This document shows, piece after piece, positions 44,501 to 57,001 of a stretch of DNA of 64,000 nucleotides. Within the stretch, counting starts at the first letter, position 1; the number at the start of each line of letters is the position of its first letter. The DNA is from Apiosordaria backusii. Its lineage: Eukaryota > Ascomycota > Sordariomycetes > Sordariales > Lasiosphaeriaceae. The notes beneath the pieces were generated by a model. It did not search any database, had not been told where the DNA came from, and was given only the letters and a program-made list of their open reading frames with translations. The translations under genes were made by a program, and so were the position numbers. The stretch covers positions 992,001 through 1,056,000 of the forward strand of contig JAUKTV010000014.1 in assembly GCA_030549205.1 (NCBI GenBank). The letters run 5' to 3'.

Positions 44501-45589
44501 TGAGGTCCTGGTGGGGATGGAACAAGCATCCACTGGCGTTCTGGAAATGCCCGCGGCAAGTATCAACCTCCCAAGCCTTGGTCTCGCTCATGCGCCACAA
44601 CTTGATGAGGCGATCGTCGCCCGCCGAAACTATCAGGGGCATGGTGGGGTGAAACGAGACCCAGTTAACGCCTCTATCGTGGCCCTCGAGAACAAACTTG
44701 ACGACGGCATCGGTGTTACCAAACATATCGGCTTGTTGCTGGTTGGCTTGGTTCATTTGACTTTCGTAGATGGACGCGGGGGCGGAGTGTTTCTTGCGCA
44801 GACCGGAAACTAGGCAACATTGTCAACACCTGCCACATGGTGTGAAATCCAGGAGTTACACCTACTATCCCAGACGCGAACAGTCTGGTCGAGCGAGGCG
44901 GACACCACCAGGTCGGCGTCTTTGGGGTGGAATTGGGCACACATAACATAGTGGTTATGGCCCGTCATGGTGCAAACTGCCCTTCTCCGTCAGCAAGGAT
45001 CTAACCCATCCCATTAATCTCCGAGCACACATACGCAGCGAACGGTTCTGCCAGTTCCATATCCGGATCGTCTGATCGTCAGAGGCGCTGACAATCCAAG
45101 GGAGCTCGTTGTGGAAGAAGACGGTTCGAATGTAGTCCAAATGACCGTTCAGGGTGAACAGACACCTCCTGGTTTGGTAAGACCAGACCTTGATCTTGTA
45201 GTCGTCACCGCCCGAGACGAACAGGGGCTACCGCAGAATCAGCAAGCTGTCCACCTTTCCCCCTAATTGTATCCCAGCGATCCTCACCTGCGTCTTGTGG
45301 AAGTCGACACCGCGGACGGGGCCATCGTGCTCTTCGAATCGGTCAATCAGTGTGCCCATACGATAGTCCCAAAGCTGGATAGTCGAAGAGTGAAGCGAGA
45401 CGAGGATCCATGGTCTAGCAAGGAAATTGTCAGCGTGGCCGTGAAATGGCGGGGAAGCTCTGGAGCTGCGAACCGTTTAGGGTGGAATGCGATTCCCTTT
45501 GCGCGCGACGACTTGGACTCGAACTAGAGAAAGTGTCAACACCAACACCAATGCGGCCAGACATGGTAGAGGTATACCTTTGTGAGCAT
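41585..45589 (-). CDS. COP1: Coatomer subunit alpha (alpha-COP)
   Basis: Seven exons, 45589-45578, 45523-45474, 45414-45288, 45227-45035, 44976-44866, 44809-41895 and 41827-41585, give 1216 residues (yeast 1201). It begins MLTKFESKSSRAKGIAFHP, the conserved alpha-COP start, followed by WD40 blades (GGDDYKIKVW, SASDDQTIRIWNW, SASLDQTVRVWD, SAGDDRLIKLWR, SAGEDKTIRVWDL) forming the propeller that binds dilysine cargo signals. The long TPR-like solenoid comes next, and the Cys-rich C terminus (CAASYTPIY, CKVCEVCEVGKHGSGL) binds epsilon-COP. It acts in COPI coats for Golgi-to-ER retrieval. The first exon codes only four residues; intron density is concentrated in the first 700 bp. It is head-to-head with the UGGT gene. 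Confidence 0.97.
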
Positions 45590-46437
45590 GCCCGAAGCGG
45601 ACTGCATCTTGGCTGGTGGAGGATACCTAGGCCCAGGCACCTGGTATCAAATGGGGGGCGGTATCGAAGGGACGTAACTTTCGTAGGGAGGATCGACGAT
45701 TAGCAAAAATGCCGATTCCCGCGAGCAGTAAAAGAGAGATTAGATGGGTAGCAGCGCCCGGTCGAGTGTGGCGGCGTGTCGTGTGTCTTGGAGGATGGTG
45801 GTGGTGGTTCGAGGAATTGGGGCCGCTGCTGTTGTTGTCCAAATGTCCACGCCGTCCCCATCAAATCATAGGAGACCCGTGGCATCTCATTCAATTGTGG
45901 GTTCCACTGCTGCACAAGGGGGAACTGCTTGGGTGCAGCCTCAGGCACAAAACGCACATTCAATTTTCCGGGCCCACCCCGGTTTTTTTGGCAGTGAGTA
46001 CCAGCCACATGCCACCTTTCTCTGACCTTGGCGTGGCTTTCTCCCCCTTAGCTCCAGCGGGCGCTAGTCCGGATTAGTTAAGCTTCTCATTGGTGATGTG
46101 TCCAGAATTGACAGCTGCGAGCTTCAGCGACTTATAGCGGTTGACCCACCAGACGAGGTGGTGATAACCACGGATTGCAGGCTCAAGAGGTTCAGTTTTC
46201 TTGATTTCCATATAAAGACGAGTTCTTCGATTTGATTCCAACTTCAGTATCTTACATTGGACCTAATCTACGAGTTGATCCTTTGCTCCTGACGCCAGCG
46301 TGGCATCTAAGCCGAGGCGCATGTCCGCTGGCGGATATTTCCAGACTTGCCGCAATCCCTAGTACCACGAGGATCAGACCTCGGGCAACCACATCTTCGG
46401 TACAAAGTAACAGCGCGCCCACTGGGCAACTGTCGCT
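45590..46437. promoter_or_regulatory. Divergent promoter between alpha-COP and UGGT genes
   Basis: 848 bp between two start codons that point away from each other, with no gene of its own. I recognised no specific secretory-stress element. Confidence 0.45.
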
Positions 46438-49400
46438 ATGCTTCGACTTTCTCAATTGCCATTGGGCCTCACGGCAATCCTCGCAGCATGCCTGTCTCCA
46501 GTCCATGTCGGGGCATCCCCGACGGTTAATGTTGCGCTTAAGGCGGCATTCCCTGCCCCTCCATATCTGGTTGAGCTGCTGTATGTTGCCCCGGAGAGTC
46601 AGGAGACGGGTAGGAGAGAGGGAGTATACTAACTTGAAGCAGAGAAACAGCAGCTTCCGACAATGCGACAGCTTACTTTGCCCTTCTCGACCGTGTCGCC
46701 AACGGGGACTTTGTGGAGGCCAAGACGGATAAGACGCTGTACGAGAAGTTCGTCCAGGTTCTCCAAGATGATGGACATATGGATGCGGAGGCTCTCTCGA
46801 CATTCAAACTGGCCCTGTCCATGAGAACTGCTGCCCCGCGGATCGAGGCGCATTACCAATACTACTCGACGGCGGTGGAATCATCACTGGTGGAGGATCA
46901 GGTTGGCTGTGTCCAATGGTTCCTCGTTGACGGAAAGCAGTACTGCACTCCCTCGTTGGAGAAAGCGCATGCAAACGTGAAGCAGGGCGCCCAGGAAAGA
47001 ACGTTGCCATTTGACCACAGGATCGGCACAGGTGCTCGAGATATTATCCTGTATGCCGACATCACTTCACCAAGCTTCGGCAAATTTCATCAGGTGGCAA
47101 GAAATATTGCTCAAAGAGGGGAGGGCTCTTACCGTATCAGGTACAAGAGAAGTGCTGCGCATCCGGAGGAGGCTCTTTCGGTGAACGGCTACGGAGTTGC
47201 GCTCACTTTGAAGAGGACCGATTACATTGTCATTGATGACAGAGACACGGGTGCCACCAAGTCCCAAGATGAGGCGCAAAAGCCCCTTGGCGCTTCCGAT
47301 GTGGTCTTGGATGACGAGGAGGAGATCCCTGATATCAAGCCTCTGGAGAAGTCAGAACTTGCACCACTCGCCATGAAGGCTGCCTCGTTCATCATGAAGA
47401 GCGATTCGCCATTCGAGACGCTCCTTAAGCTCACCCAGGACTTCCCCAAGTATTCCACGTCGCTCGGTGCTCACAATGTATCTGAGGAGTTTGAGGAGGA
47501 ACACCGGACAAATCGGCAAGTTCTGGCCCCTGAGGGCGTCAACGTGCTGTGGATGAACGGTGTTCAGCTGATCGACCGCCAAATCCAGCCATTTGGCTTG
47601 GTCGACCTCCTGACCCGTGAGCGCAAGCTCATTCATGGCGTTCTGGACCTCGGTCTCACCGGCGAACAAGCAGTCTCTTTGCTCGGACACACCGAGGTAG
47701 CGCAAGCGAAAGCAGCAGACGATGAACCTCGTAGATTCGACTGGCGCGACAAGATCGAGGATGGTGAGGTCATCGTCTGGCTCAATGACATAGAAAAGGA
47801 TAAAAGATATAAGGACTTCTCACCAAGCATCTGGTCAATCCTTCAGAGCTTTGGCGGATTGCCTCAAGTGCGCAAGAACATGTTCAACTTGGTCGCCCCG
47901 GTCGATTTGACCAAGCCCGACGATGTGTCAGTCATTATTGAGCAACTCCTTGTCTTTATGAAGAGACTGATTCCTGTCCGGTTCGGTTTCGTCCCGCTCA
48001 CCCCTACTGGAGAGGCCATTGACCAAGCCAAGGTTGTCTATTACCTGCTTGAAAACTATGGTCTGGCAGCTACTGTTGCCTACCTCGAGAACTCCTACGA
48101 GTCGAAGAAGACAGCCAAGCCCGATGAGGGAGTCTTCAAGCAGGCAATCAAGGACCGCGCGCCCAAGGAAGATGCTACCATTTTGGCATTCAATGACATC
48201 TTTACCTCAGAGCACCACGAAAAGCAGATTCACCTCGCCAAGCACTGGGTCGAACGACTTCGCGCCGACACCGAGGTTCCTCCTGTCTTCTTCAACGGTT
48301 TCCCTATTCCCAGAGAGGAGAACTGGCTCAGGGCCATGAACCAAAAGCTTGGCGCTGACCTGCAAGAGATTCAGCAAGGAGTCTACTTCGGCCAGATTGG
48401 CGATGAGACCAATATCGAGGCCAAATTCCTTGAGAAGGCCATCACCCGCCGCAACACATTCATCTACCCCGAGGATGCCCGTGATATCACTATTCTCAAT
48501 GTCAACAAGGTGTACACCGAGAATGCCTACCTCTTTGACAAGGTTCCTGTGGTTGCCGCGGACAAGGACTCCACAAAGGACGACTGGGCTGCTCTGACCG
48601 TTATCACCGACCTGAATACTCCTGACGGACAGAAGCTCTTGTATTTTGCCCTCAAGTTCCGCAAGGAAAGTCCGGGCGTCAGGATTGACATTGTTCACAA
48701 CCCCAAGGATGTGAGCCAGTCGGCGTCCCCTCTGACTCTTCACGTTAAGAAGCAGGAGGATAGTCTGGCGACCGTCAATACCCTCCTGGACCTTGAGACA
48801 ATTCTCGATAATGTGGTTGCTGAAGCTGATCGGGAACTTGATGCTGCTCTGGCCGGCTTCCTTTCTTCCGTTAATCTCAAGGCCGGCGATAGTGCTCTTA
48901 TTCTCAACGGCCGCCTGGTTGGCCCTATTCCGTCCGCCGAAGACTTTAAGCCAGAAGATTTGGAGACCTTTCTTGAAACCGAGCGTACCCAGCGCATTGT
49001 TCCTGTCTATAAGGCCATCGAGGACCTTGGGCTCAGTGACAGGATTTCTGGTCCCTTGGATGCTGCCAAGCTGACATCAGTAACTGCTCTCTCGGGCATT
49101 TCTGATCTGCCCCAGGGCATCTTTGATTCTGCGCCTTCCGTGAGAATCAGCCAGTTCAACGAGTTCAAGAAAGAACATACATCATTCGAGGTCGGCGATG
49201 CTTCCAAAGCCACCATTTTCTTCACCGCAATCATCAACCCAGCAAGTGAAGTTGGACAGAAGTGGGCCCCTATTCTCAAGGTGCTTTCCGAGCTGGAGGG
49301 TGTACACCTTCGAGTGTTCCTCAACCCAACTGAGAACGTCCAAGAGCTGCCCATCAAGAGGTTCTATCGCTATGTTCTCGATTCTGCTCCCACCTTTGAC

Positions 49401-50987
49401 CAGGATGGAAAGGTTGCCTCCCTCTCAGCCAAATTTTCCGGTGTCCCTCGCGATACTCTGCTTGTTGCCGGCATGGACGTTCCTCCTGCCTGGCTCGTCA
49501 CCTCCAAGGTCTCAGTCGACGACCTAGACAACCTTCGTATTAAGGATATCAAGGCCAAGAGGGGAACCGAGCACGTCGAAGCCATCTATGAACTCGAAAA
49601 TATTCTCATCGAGGGCCACTCTCGCGAGATCCCCAGCGGCGCACCTCCCAAGGGCGCCCAGCTTGTCCTGGGAACCGAAAGCAACCCTCACATCGCCGAC
49701 ACCATCATCATGGCTAACCTCGGCTTCTTCCAGTTCAAGGCCAACCCCGGCGTCTACAACCTCAAGCTCAAAGAAGGCCGCAGCTCCGATATCTTCAGCA
49801 TGGTCAGCGTAGGCGCCAAAGGCTGGGCTCCCGTCGCCGGCGACGAAAATTCTGAAGTCACTCTGATGGACTTCCAAGGCACAACGCTCTATCCCCGCCT
49901 CGTCCGCAACCCCGGCATGGAAGGCGAGGATGTACTCGAACCCACCGACCCCGAGCCCGCCCCCTCAGGAGGCGCGATGGACTACCTCAACAAAGGCCTC
50001 AAGTTCGCCGAGGGCATCCTCGGCAAGGGCAAAACCCCCACCAAATCCCTGAGCGAAACCGAGCACGCCGAAATCAACATCTTTTCCGTCGCCTCCGGCC
50101 ATCTGTACGAACGCATGCTCAACATCATGATGGTCAGCGTCATGCGCCACACGAACCACACCATCAAGTTCTGGTTCATCGAGCAGTTCCTCTCCCCCTC
50201 CTTCAAGGACTTCATCCCCGTCCTCGCGGAGCAGTACGGCTTCAAATACGAAATGGTCACCTACAAATGGCCGCACTGGCTCCGCCAGCAAAAGGAGAAG
50301 CAGCGCGAGATCTGGGGGTACAAGATCTTGTTTCTCGACGTCTTGTTCCCCTTGTCCCTCGACAAGGTCATTTTCGTCGACGCGGATCAAATCGTCCGCG
50401 CTGATCTCTACGACCTCGTACAACTCGACCTCGAAGGGAAACCATACGGCTTCACCCCCATGTGCGACTCCCGCACCGAGATGGAAGGGTTCCGGTTCTG
50501 GAAAACCGGTTACTGGGCCAACTACCTCCGTGGACTACCCTACCACATCTCCGCGCTTTATGTCGTCGACCTGCGACGGTTTAGGGAGTTGGCAGCGGGG
50601 GATAGGCTGAGGCAGCAGTACCACTCCCTCAGTGCGGATCCGAACAGTCTGGCGAACTTGGATCAGGATCTGCCTAATCACATGCAGTTCCAGATTCCGA
50701 TTTTTAGCCTGCCGCAAGAGTGGCTGTGGTGCGAGACTTGGTGCAGTGATGAGACGTTGGGGGTGGCCAAGACGATTGACTTGTGTAATAACCCGCAGAC
50801 CAAAGAGCCCAAGCTGGAGAGGGCGAGGAGGCAGGTGCCTGAGTGGACGGAGTATGATGAGGAGATTGCGGAGTTGGCGAGGAGGAAGAGGTTGGAGAAG
50901 GAAGGGGTGAATACCAAGAGCAGGAGGTTTGAGGATGGGGATGTTAAGGCGAGGGAGACAAAGGGGCATGTGGTTGATGAGTTGTAG
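46438..50987 (+). CDS. UGGT: UDP-glucose:glycoprotein glucosyltransferase (UGGT)
   Basis: Two exons, 46438-46580 and 46643-50987, give 1495 residues, the normal size for fungal UGGT. A signal peptide covers about residues 1-26 (LTAILAACLSPVHVGA). The long middle part is the folding-sensor region of thioredoxin-like domains. The C-terminal catalytic GT24 domain starts near 1190: INIFSVASGHLYERM, KFWFIEQFLSPSFKDF, then VIFVDADQIVRADL with the metal-binding DxD motif at about 1292, and LDQDLPNHMQ and PQEWLWCETWC near the end. It reglucosylates misfolded N-glycoproteins in the ER for another calnexin cycle. The protein ends VDEL, a variant of the HDEL/KDEL retrieval signal. The coding strand turns from C-rich to G-rich in the last 400 bp. 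Confidence 0.96.
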
Positions 50988-51354
50988 AGATATGAGAGGA
51001 TACATTTTGGGAGGGGGGAGATAGATGTACACAAAAATAAAGAAACACACGAGATGTCACTGTCGAGCTTGAACAACTTTATTTATGTTGCAAATGAAAG
51101 GATATAGTACTGTCCATTATCATCTCGTCATGTCTTTCCCCCAGCCATGCACCAAACGCTGTAGCTAATAAATGATTCCTGGACTCCTTCGCCTAGCAAT
51201 GCTACACCTGATACACCACCTCGACCACATGACAGTAGCAACCCACACCATCCTCTAGCAACGTCATCGATAACAAGATAACCCATCCCTCCCAGCCTCC
51301 GTTCCCATCTCATAACGCATCTTCTCTAGCATAAACTCCAACACCACCGACCAA
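50988..51354. other. Convergent intergenic region
   Basis: 367 bp between the stops of the UGGT and RAD54 genes; only 3' flanks are seen. Confidence 0.5.
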
Positions 51355-53821
51355 TTAATGCGAAATATACTGAAACACCGCGCTCACCTCCCTCTCCCCC
51401 ATCTCCTGCCTCAACAACAAGTCCTGTATCCCCTTCAGCCCGTCATTCGCAAAGTGATTCCACGTGCTCGTATCACCATACAGCATCGCCGGCGCCTTGA
51501 TAAACTGCTTCCCATCCGGCTTGCACCTCTTGCACTTGAACGTGTCATGCGTATCACTCCTCGTATCCGCCCGATACTGGAACAACTCCCGCAAGCTATC
51601 CAAGCTAAAATGCCGCTCCACATCCTCCGCCGAGTCCACCACGCACGAGCTCAAGCTCTGCTTGTGCGACTGCCGCTGGAAGATCTTTTCCTCGATCGTG
51701 CCCGTGGCAATAAACCGGTAGACGAAACAATCCTTCTTTTGGCCGTCGCGCCAGACACGCGCGAGAGCTTGCTGATCAGCGGCTGGGTTCCAGTCTGGGT
51801 CAAATAAAACAAGGCGGTTGGCGCCGATGAGGTTGAGGCCGCAGCCGCCTGCTTTGCTGGAGAGCAAAAAGACGAACTCGTCGCCGTTGGGGTCGTTGAA
51901 CTTGTCGACGAGCTTTTGGCGCTTGTTTACCAGCATTTTACCGTCGAGGCGGAGGCAGGGGTAGGCGCGGTTGCGGCAGAGTTTCTCGAAGAGGTCGAGG
52001 GTTTGGGTGTAGTTGCTGATAAGCACAATCTTGTCGTTGGTGTCGGCGCGGATGCGGGCCAGCATGCGGTCGAGGACTTGCATCTTGCCTGAGTACCAGG
52101 GTTTGATGTCACGGTCACGACCACGAGAGTCTTTGGGGACGTAGTCCTCGGGATAATGTTCTTCACAACCCGGAAGATCCTCGGGAAGCTTGAGAAGATC
52201 GGGGTGGTTGCAGAGGTTCTTGAGGATGCCAATGGCCTTGAGGGGCTGTGAGCCTTTGCCGCGGAGAAGGGCTTGGATGTCTGGCGAGGTGAGGAAGTAG
52301 TTGTAGAGGTCGAGCTGGAAAGGTGCTAAGTTGCAGAAGACGACGTGTTCGTACTTGATGGGCAGGTACTTGGAGAGCAGATCGTTGGTGCGACGAATGA
52401 CGAACTTGTTGACAATGGTGGCCAACTCGGCCAAGCACTCATCGCCGCGTTTCCTCTCAGCCTCAGTAGCAACGGCATCACGGCCACGGAGAATAGGAAT
52501 CTCGAAGCGTTTGCGGAACTCCAAATGGGTACCCAGCAGATCTGGGTTGGCAAAGCTGATGAGTGAAAAGTACTCTGACAAATCGTTCTGAATCGGCGTG
52601 CCAGAGAGAATGACGCGGCGCTTGACATTGAGGCCGTTGAGAGCAGTGAACAGTTTGTTGTCGTTGTTCTTCAGACGATGGCCTTCATCGCAAAGGATCA
52701 GTCCGATTTCCGTGTTTCTGAGCTCCTCGCAGTTCAGACGGAGGGTCTCGTATGAGACGATGATGATGGGTCTGGTGACCGCCCGCCCTGTCGCAATAGC
52801 CCACTGACGAAGTTGCCGGGTCAGTTCCTCTTTCGAAGCCTTACCGTCAATAGCGAAAGGCGTCGTGGCATCCGGACCCAGCCACTTGACCAACTCATTT
52901 GCCCAGTTGCGCACCAAACTTGCTGGGCAGGCAACAATGGCTTTTTGGATTGTCGTCTTGCCGGCATCAGGGGACTGCTTGAGGAGCGTCCAAAGCAGTG
53001 TAATGCATTGGAGCGTTTTGCCAAGACCCATTTCATCGGCCATGATGCACCCATGTGCCTTTTCATCCACCATACCCGTCACACATTTGTACATGAATTT
53101 GACACCTTCAATCTGATGTGGGCGAAGAATCTTGGAAAGCTTTGGATCAATGACCACTGGCACTCTTGGATGTTCTCCAACAACCTTCTTCTTGATACCC
53201 AGAATCTCGGCGAGACTCTTGTGTTCCAATGGCTCGGCAATCTTTTCCTCCTCAACCTTTTCCTCTGGCTTGGGCACATCTTTTGGCTTGTCATCGACTG
53301 TTGGGTCATACAACACGATGGCAAACTCGCCACTGGGGTCATGCAGAGCCTTTGCAACAAACACGGCTCCCTGTCTCAAGCCAAGTGTTGGTGGGGGTCG
53401 ATTGGGATTGTAAGCAGCGGTGTTCTTGTTGAGTAGAGGTACGGAGAACGCTTTGCGAAACACCGTAGACTTGTCTTTCGGCTGGAATACTGGGAACCTG
53501 TTGGCATCGCGATTGGCCAGCGCTAATCGGTCGGCATTTGTGTAGGGCTTGTCGGCATCCGGGTCGGCGTCTCCATCTGTGCCCCTGTAGTCAATTCTCC
53601 GCTTCTTGCGCGCCGGGCGGTCGGTAGCAACGGTGCGAGTGGCCGACCCTGGACATTTGAACGGCGTGCGGAGGCGGTCGAGAGACTGTGGCGTGGGGAA
53701 TTTGCTTCGAGGAATACCGACGTTCTCCTTGTTCGCTGCTGGCGTGTTTGGTAACCTGTGATGGTTATTAGTCTCGGTTCAGAGAGCAATTGGCCGGTGC
53801 GGTACGTACATGGTGAAGGCT
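51355..53821 (-). CDS. RAD54: RAD54 recombination translocase (SNF2 family)
   Basis: The main exon is 53755-51355. In the best model the start codon is split, with AT at 53821-53820, an intron 53819-53756 and G at 53755, giving 800 residues beginning MLPNTPAANKEN. The SNF2 motor is complete: ADEMGLGKT (Walker A, about 240), CDEGHRLKN (motif II, about 355), LSGTPIQNDL, and in the second RecA lobe LLSSKAGGCGLNLIGA and VWRDGQKKDCFVYR. The C-terminal CKRC zinc-like pair is typical of Rad54. It helps Rad51 in strand invasion and remodels recombination intermediates; the Neurospora homologue is mus-25. Yeast Rad54 is longer by about 100 N-terminal residues, so an upstream coding exon could be missing. 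The identity is sure; the start is not. Confidence 0.9.
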
Positions 53822-54261
53822 TGGACGAGGGGAAATTGATCAGCCTTCCTTGTGAGTTTTTTCGAGACGCAAACTCACTGAAAGCACAGGCTCGGGGAGC
53901 GAACGGTTTTGATGCGGGCGGCGACAACGTGCCAGTGTTGGAAAGTTTGGTGCGGATTGGTAATTAATGTTGACTTTAGGCAGCGCGTCGCCAGGGTGGG
54001 GCGCGTCTTGCTGGCGCGAGGTCAGATGACTGTGCCAAGAAACCTATCGCAAGCCATGCACCATTTTACGGATATGTAAGCAGCAGTTTGGATCACCATT
54101 GAAGAGAATCATAGACTGAAAAGGTCACACGGATATGGGGAGTTGAGCCATTGCCGAAGCTAATCAGTCGAGATACAAAGGTTTGTTTATAGCATGTTAT
54201 CGCATCTCTGTTTGCAATGATGACTTGTTCGCTATCTCTGCCAATAAACGGCCGCCAGTTA
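53822..54261. other. Intergenic, RAD54 upstream region
   Basis: 440 bp between the RAD54 start and the stop of the coiled-coil gene. A possible upstream RAD54 exon would fall at 53840-53930. Nothing else was seen. Confidence 0.4.
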
Positions 54262-55991
54262 TTAGCTTTTCGGGTGGATTTCACAACCCAAAAGCTCCTC
54301 CAAATTCTCCATCTCACTCCTCTTATTTAACTGAATCCATACAGATTTGGCATCAAAGATCTTCGGCGCTTCAATAAAGATCTCATTCCGCCTTATGTTC
54401 GACGAATAAATTCTTTCATGTGAAACAGCCCACAGATGCTGATGATACAGGGGGCCATCTTTCTCATATTGCATCATCAAGAATTCATCTGATGATACTG
54501 GAAAAATACCGAATGTCGTTCTGGCATATCTCTTTTCGAAACGGAAGACGTGCCCAACCTCTTCACAAACCTTCAACAGAGGCTTCCCGCTCACCACGGC
54601 ATTGCCCAGCAATTCCAGCGACGGATGTGTTTCAGCAATCCACCCCATCAATTCCTCCTTCACGTCACGGGTTTCGCCCCATCTCAGCTTGATAAGCCGC
54701 TCAAGTTGGAGCAAAGACAGGGCAGTCTGAAGCGCCGAAACTTGCATGTCATCTTGCTTGACGCACGCCCGCGCAAGGTTGTCCATGATTTCCATGATGA
54801 TCCATATCTTGGCGGATACAGCGTTGGCGAGTCGGTGGGTCAATTCATCAAGTAGGTGAAGACATAGGTTGGAGGTTGAAAGAGATCTCGTGCGAGAAAC
54901 TCCATAAAGATACAGAATGAGGGTATCGCTCCTCTCGACACTGGGGGCCTCATTTTCAGTTCTTGATTCGTGCAATTCTTCCTCCGTTGGCCAACCAGGC
55001 CCAATGGTCCAACAAATGTCAGCCAGGGAGTCATTCATAGCGGACTGATACAAGCGGTAGTTGCTGTTCTGCAAAATTTCCAGCCACTGCTTGCCCGATA
55101 AATCCAACTCTGTCAGAAGTCCACAGAGGTTTTTGGCCAAGAAGCTGAACTCGAGATCCTTCGATTCCGAGACCTGTTGAAGGTCGGTTCTGATCTTTGT
55201 GATAGTGTAATCTGCCTGCCAGGCCTCCTCGCTCTTTGAGCTGGAAATTTTCAACAGCTCTTGTTTGAGGTTGGTGATGGTGCTCCTTGCTGCTTCAAGT
55301 TGTCGGTCCTTGGTTCTCAAGTCTTCTTGGAATTGCTTCTCCATGCTTGTGATCTTGTCGTTTGCCTGCGTCAGCTCCTCTTCCTTTTTCTTGGAAAGAC
55401 TGGCGAGCTCGGATCTCAGGCCCAAAGCTGTGTTGTTGGCAGTGCCCAAGTCCTGGACTTTTGTTTTCAAGTCCTCCTTGAGGGCTTCGAGCTCCGCAGC
55501 CTTGGTTCCAGGCTCGTTCCGAAATGCTACGCGCAAGTTCTTGTTTGCCGTATTGAGATTTTTGTTCATGTCACTGAGCTCAGTGATTAGCTCCTCTTTC
55601 TCCTGGAGCAGCTCATCCTTTTCCTCCAACATCTCATCCTTGTGCTGAGCCTCCTGACGGTTCTTGAAGATGATTTGATCTTTGGTTTTGAGTTCGTCTT
55701 CGAGTGCCTTGAGTTTGTTTCTTAGATCCTGGAGTTCAATATTAACCCTTTGGCCTACTCGGTTGGGGTTTGGATAATCTCATTTTGATGTACCTGCTCG
55801 GTGTTCAGCTCGGTGACCTCCATTTTGAGACCTTCATTCTCCGAGGACCCGGTCTGGTCGATAAGCCGCCGCTTATTGACGCCGGATTCCGGTGTGCTGA
55901 GACGTCTCTTGGCGATGCCGGTTGAGTGCTCATTGACGGTTGAGTCGCTCGCCGAGTCCGACTCCAGTGACTGTGATCTTGGAGTCGACAT
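54262..55991 (-). CDS. Coiled-coil hypothetical protein
   Basis: Two exons, 55991-55794 and 55728-54262, give 554 residues. I do not recognise a family. Residues 1-60 are Ser/Thr-rich with KRRLSTPESGVNKRRL, a likely nuclear localisation and phosphorylation segment. Residues 65-210 are a strong coiled coil (repeated Glu/Lys/Leu heptads such as LQEKEELITELSDMNKNL). The remaining 340 residues look globular and mixed alpha/beta (WPTEEELHESRTENE, IRRNEIFIEAPKIFDAKSVWIQL). A filament-like or scaffold role is possible but not shown. Its upstream sequence is duplicated in front of the amidase gene 4.5 kb away. Confidence 0.7.
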
Positions 55992-56077
55992 GTCGTTCTT
56001 GTTGGTTGGTGTAGAGCAGACAAGAGCGGGCAGACTTGTTGTTGTTGAGGAAGGTTTTTCCAGAGCTTGATGGATAC

Positions 56078-56300
56078 GAGAAAAGCAGTATTGGATATTT
56101 TATGCCCTACTGTGATAATCTGTGAAAGTTGTGCGTGGGAGCCGCTCGCTCCTTCCCTGTGAAGTGTGAAAGGTCAGCAGGAACGCGTCACCTTAAGCAA
56201 TTGGGTGGGTACTTTGACAGCGCAAGGTAATCTCACATTTTGCTTAACGATTATATATCCGGTGCGGCATATAGAGAAATAAGGCGCCTTCGATGGCCAG
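56078..56300. repeat. Duplicated upstream block, copy 1
   Basis: This block starts 87 bp upstream of the coiled-coil start codon. Two parts, 56078-56223 and about 56231-56300, match 60582-60734 and 61010-61090 in the same orientation. Shared words include GGAGCCGCTCGCTCCTTCCC, GCAATTGGGTGGGTACTTTG and GGCGCCTTCGA. Identity by eye is about 80 percent, differences mainly transitions. Confidence 0.75.
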
Positions 56301-56319
56301 ACACCGTTAATAAGGTAAC

Positions 56320-56886
56320 TTGGGAATTTTAGGCATTATCCTCAGCATCCACTTGGGGTTGCTGGCGGATCGTGCCGGTAGAAAACCAGTCCATTTTTTA
56401 CATCTGCTCGGGCTGTTCCTCGGCTATTCATGGGTGAAACTTGTGTGTATGCTAACCCCTATTGTGATGCGATTAGGCTTTATATACTTGCCTAACACGA
56501 AGCTACCGTAACCTAGGACTCTTTCCCAACCGGCTTCCTTTGCGTCTGGTCTGGCTGGCGCCCCTTTTTCAAGCCATTGGAGGCGGGGGAAACTTGAGCA
56601 CATCGATTCTTTTCACAGCGGCGGTTGATGTTTTTGTATGGAAGGATCGGTAAGTGCTCATGAACCAGCCAGTAATCAGCGTATGAACTGATTAGCTGCC
56701 CTATGTACAGTATCGATATCCTCCTGAAATTGGCTACTATAGAAATGATCGTGCACGTTGCTGGTGGCCCTTTGGTGTCAGTGCTGATGAGCATCAACCA
56801 CTGGTATGCTCTTTCAACCTCTACAATCCTCCTCTTGGCAGCGGGTCCCATCGTCTTCACGCTTCCTGAGACGCACTCACGATGCT
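56320..56886 (+). pseudogene. MFS transporter relic
   Basis: The translated pieces read LGILGIILSIHLGLLADRAGRKP (MFS motif A with its preceding helix), LRLVWLAPLFQAIGGGGNLSTSILFTAAVDVF and GGPLVSVLMSINHWYAL, ending PIVFTLPETHSRC-stop. They correspond to the first six helices of a 12-TM MFS protein. The pieces lie in different frames, part of the joining could be introns, and no start codon, no N terminus and no second half are present. I read it as a truncated, decayed copy. It lies directly right of repeat copy 1. Confidence 0.6.
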
Positions 56887-57001
56887 GACATGGGGGGACC
56901 AAGTTTGTGTCTCCAAATCTTCTAGAAGAAGAACACACCATGGTCGAAATACACACGCAACAGGCGTGCTCCGGACTGTCTCCCGATTCTCATGTATAAT
57001 G

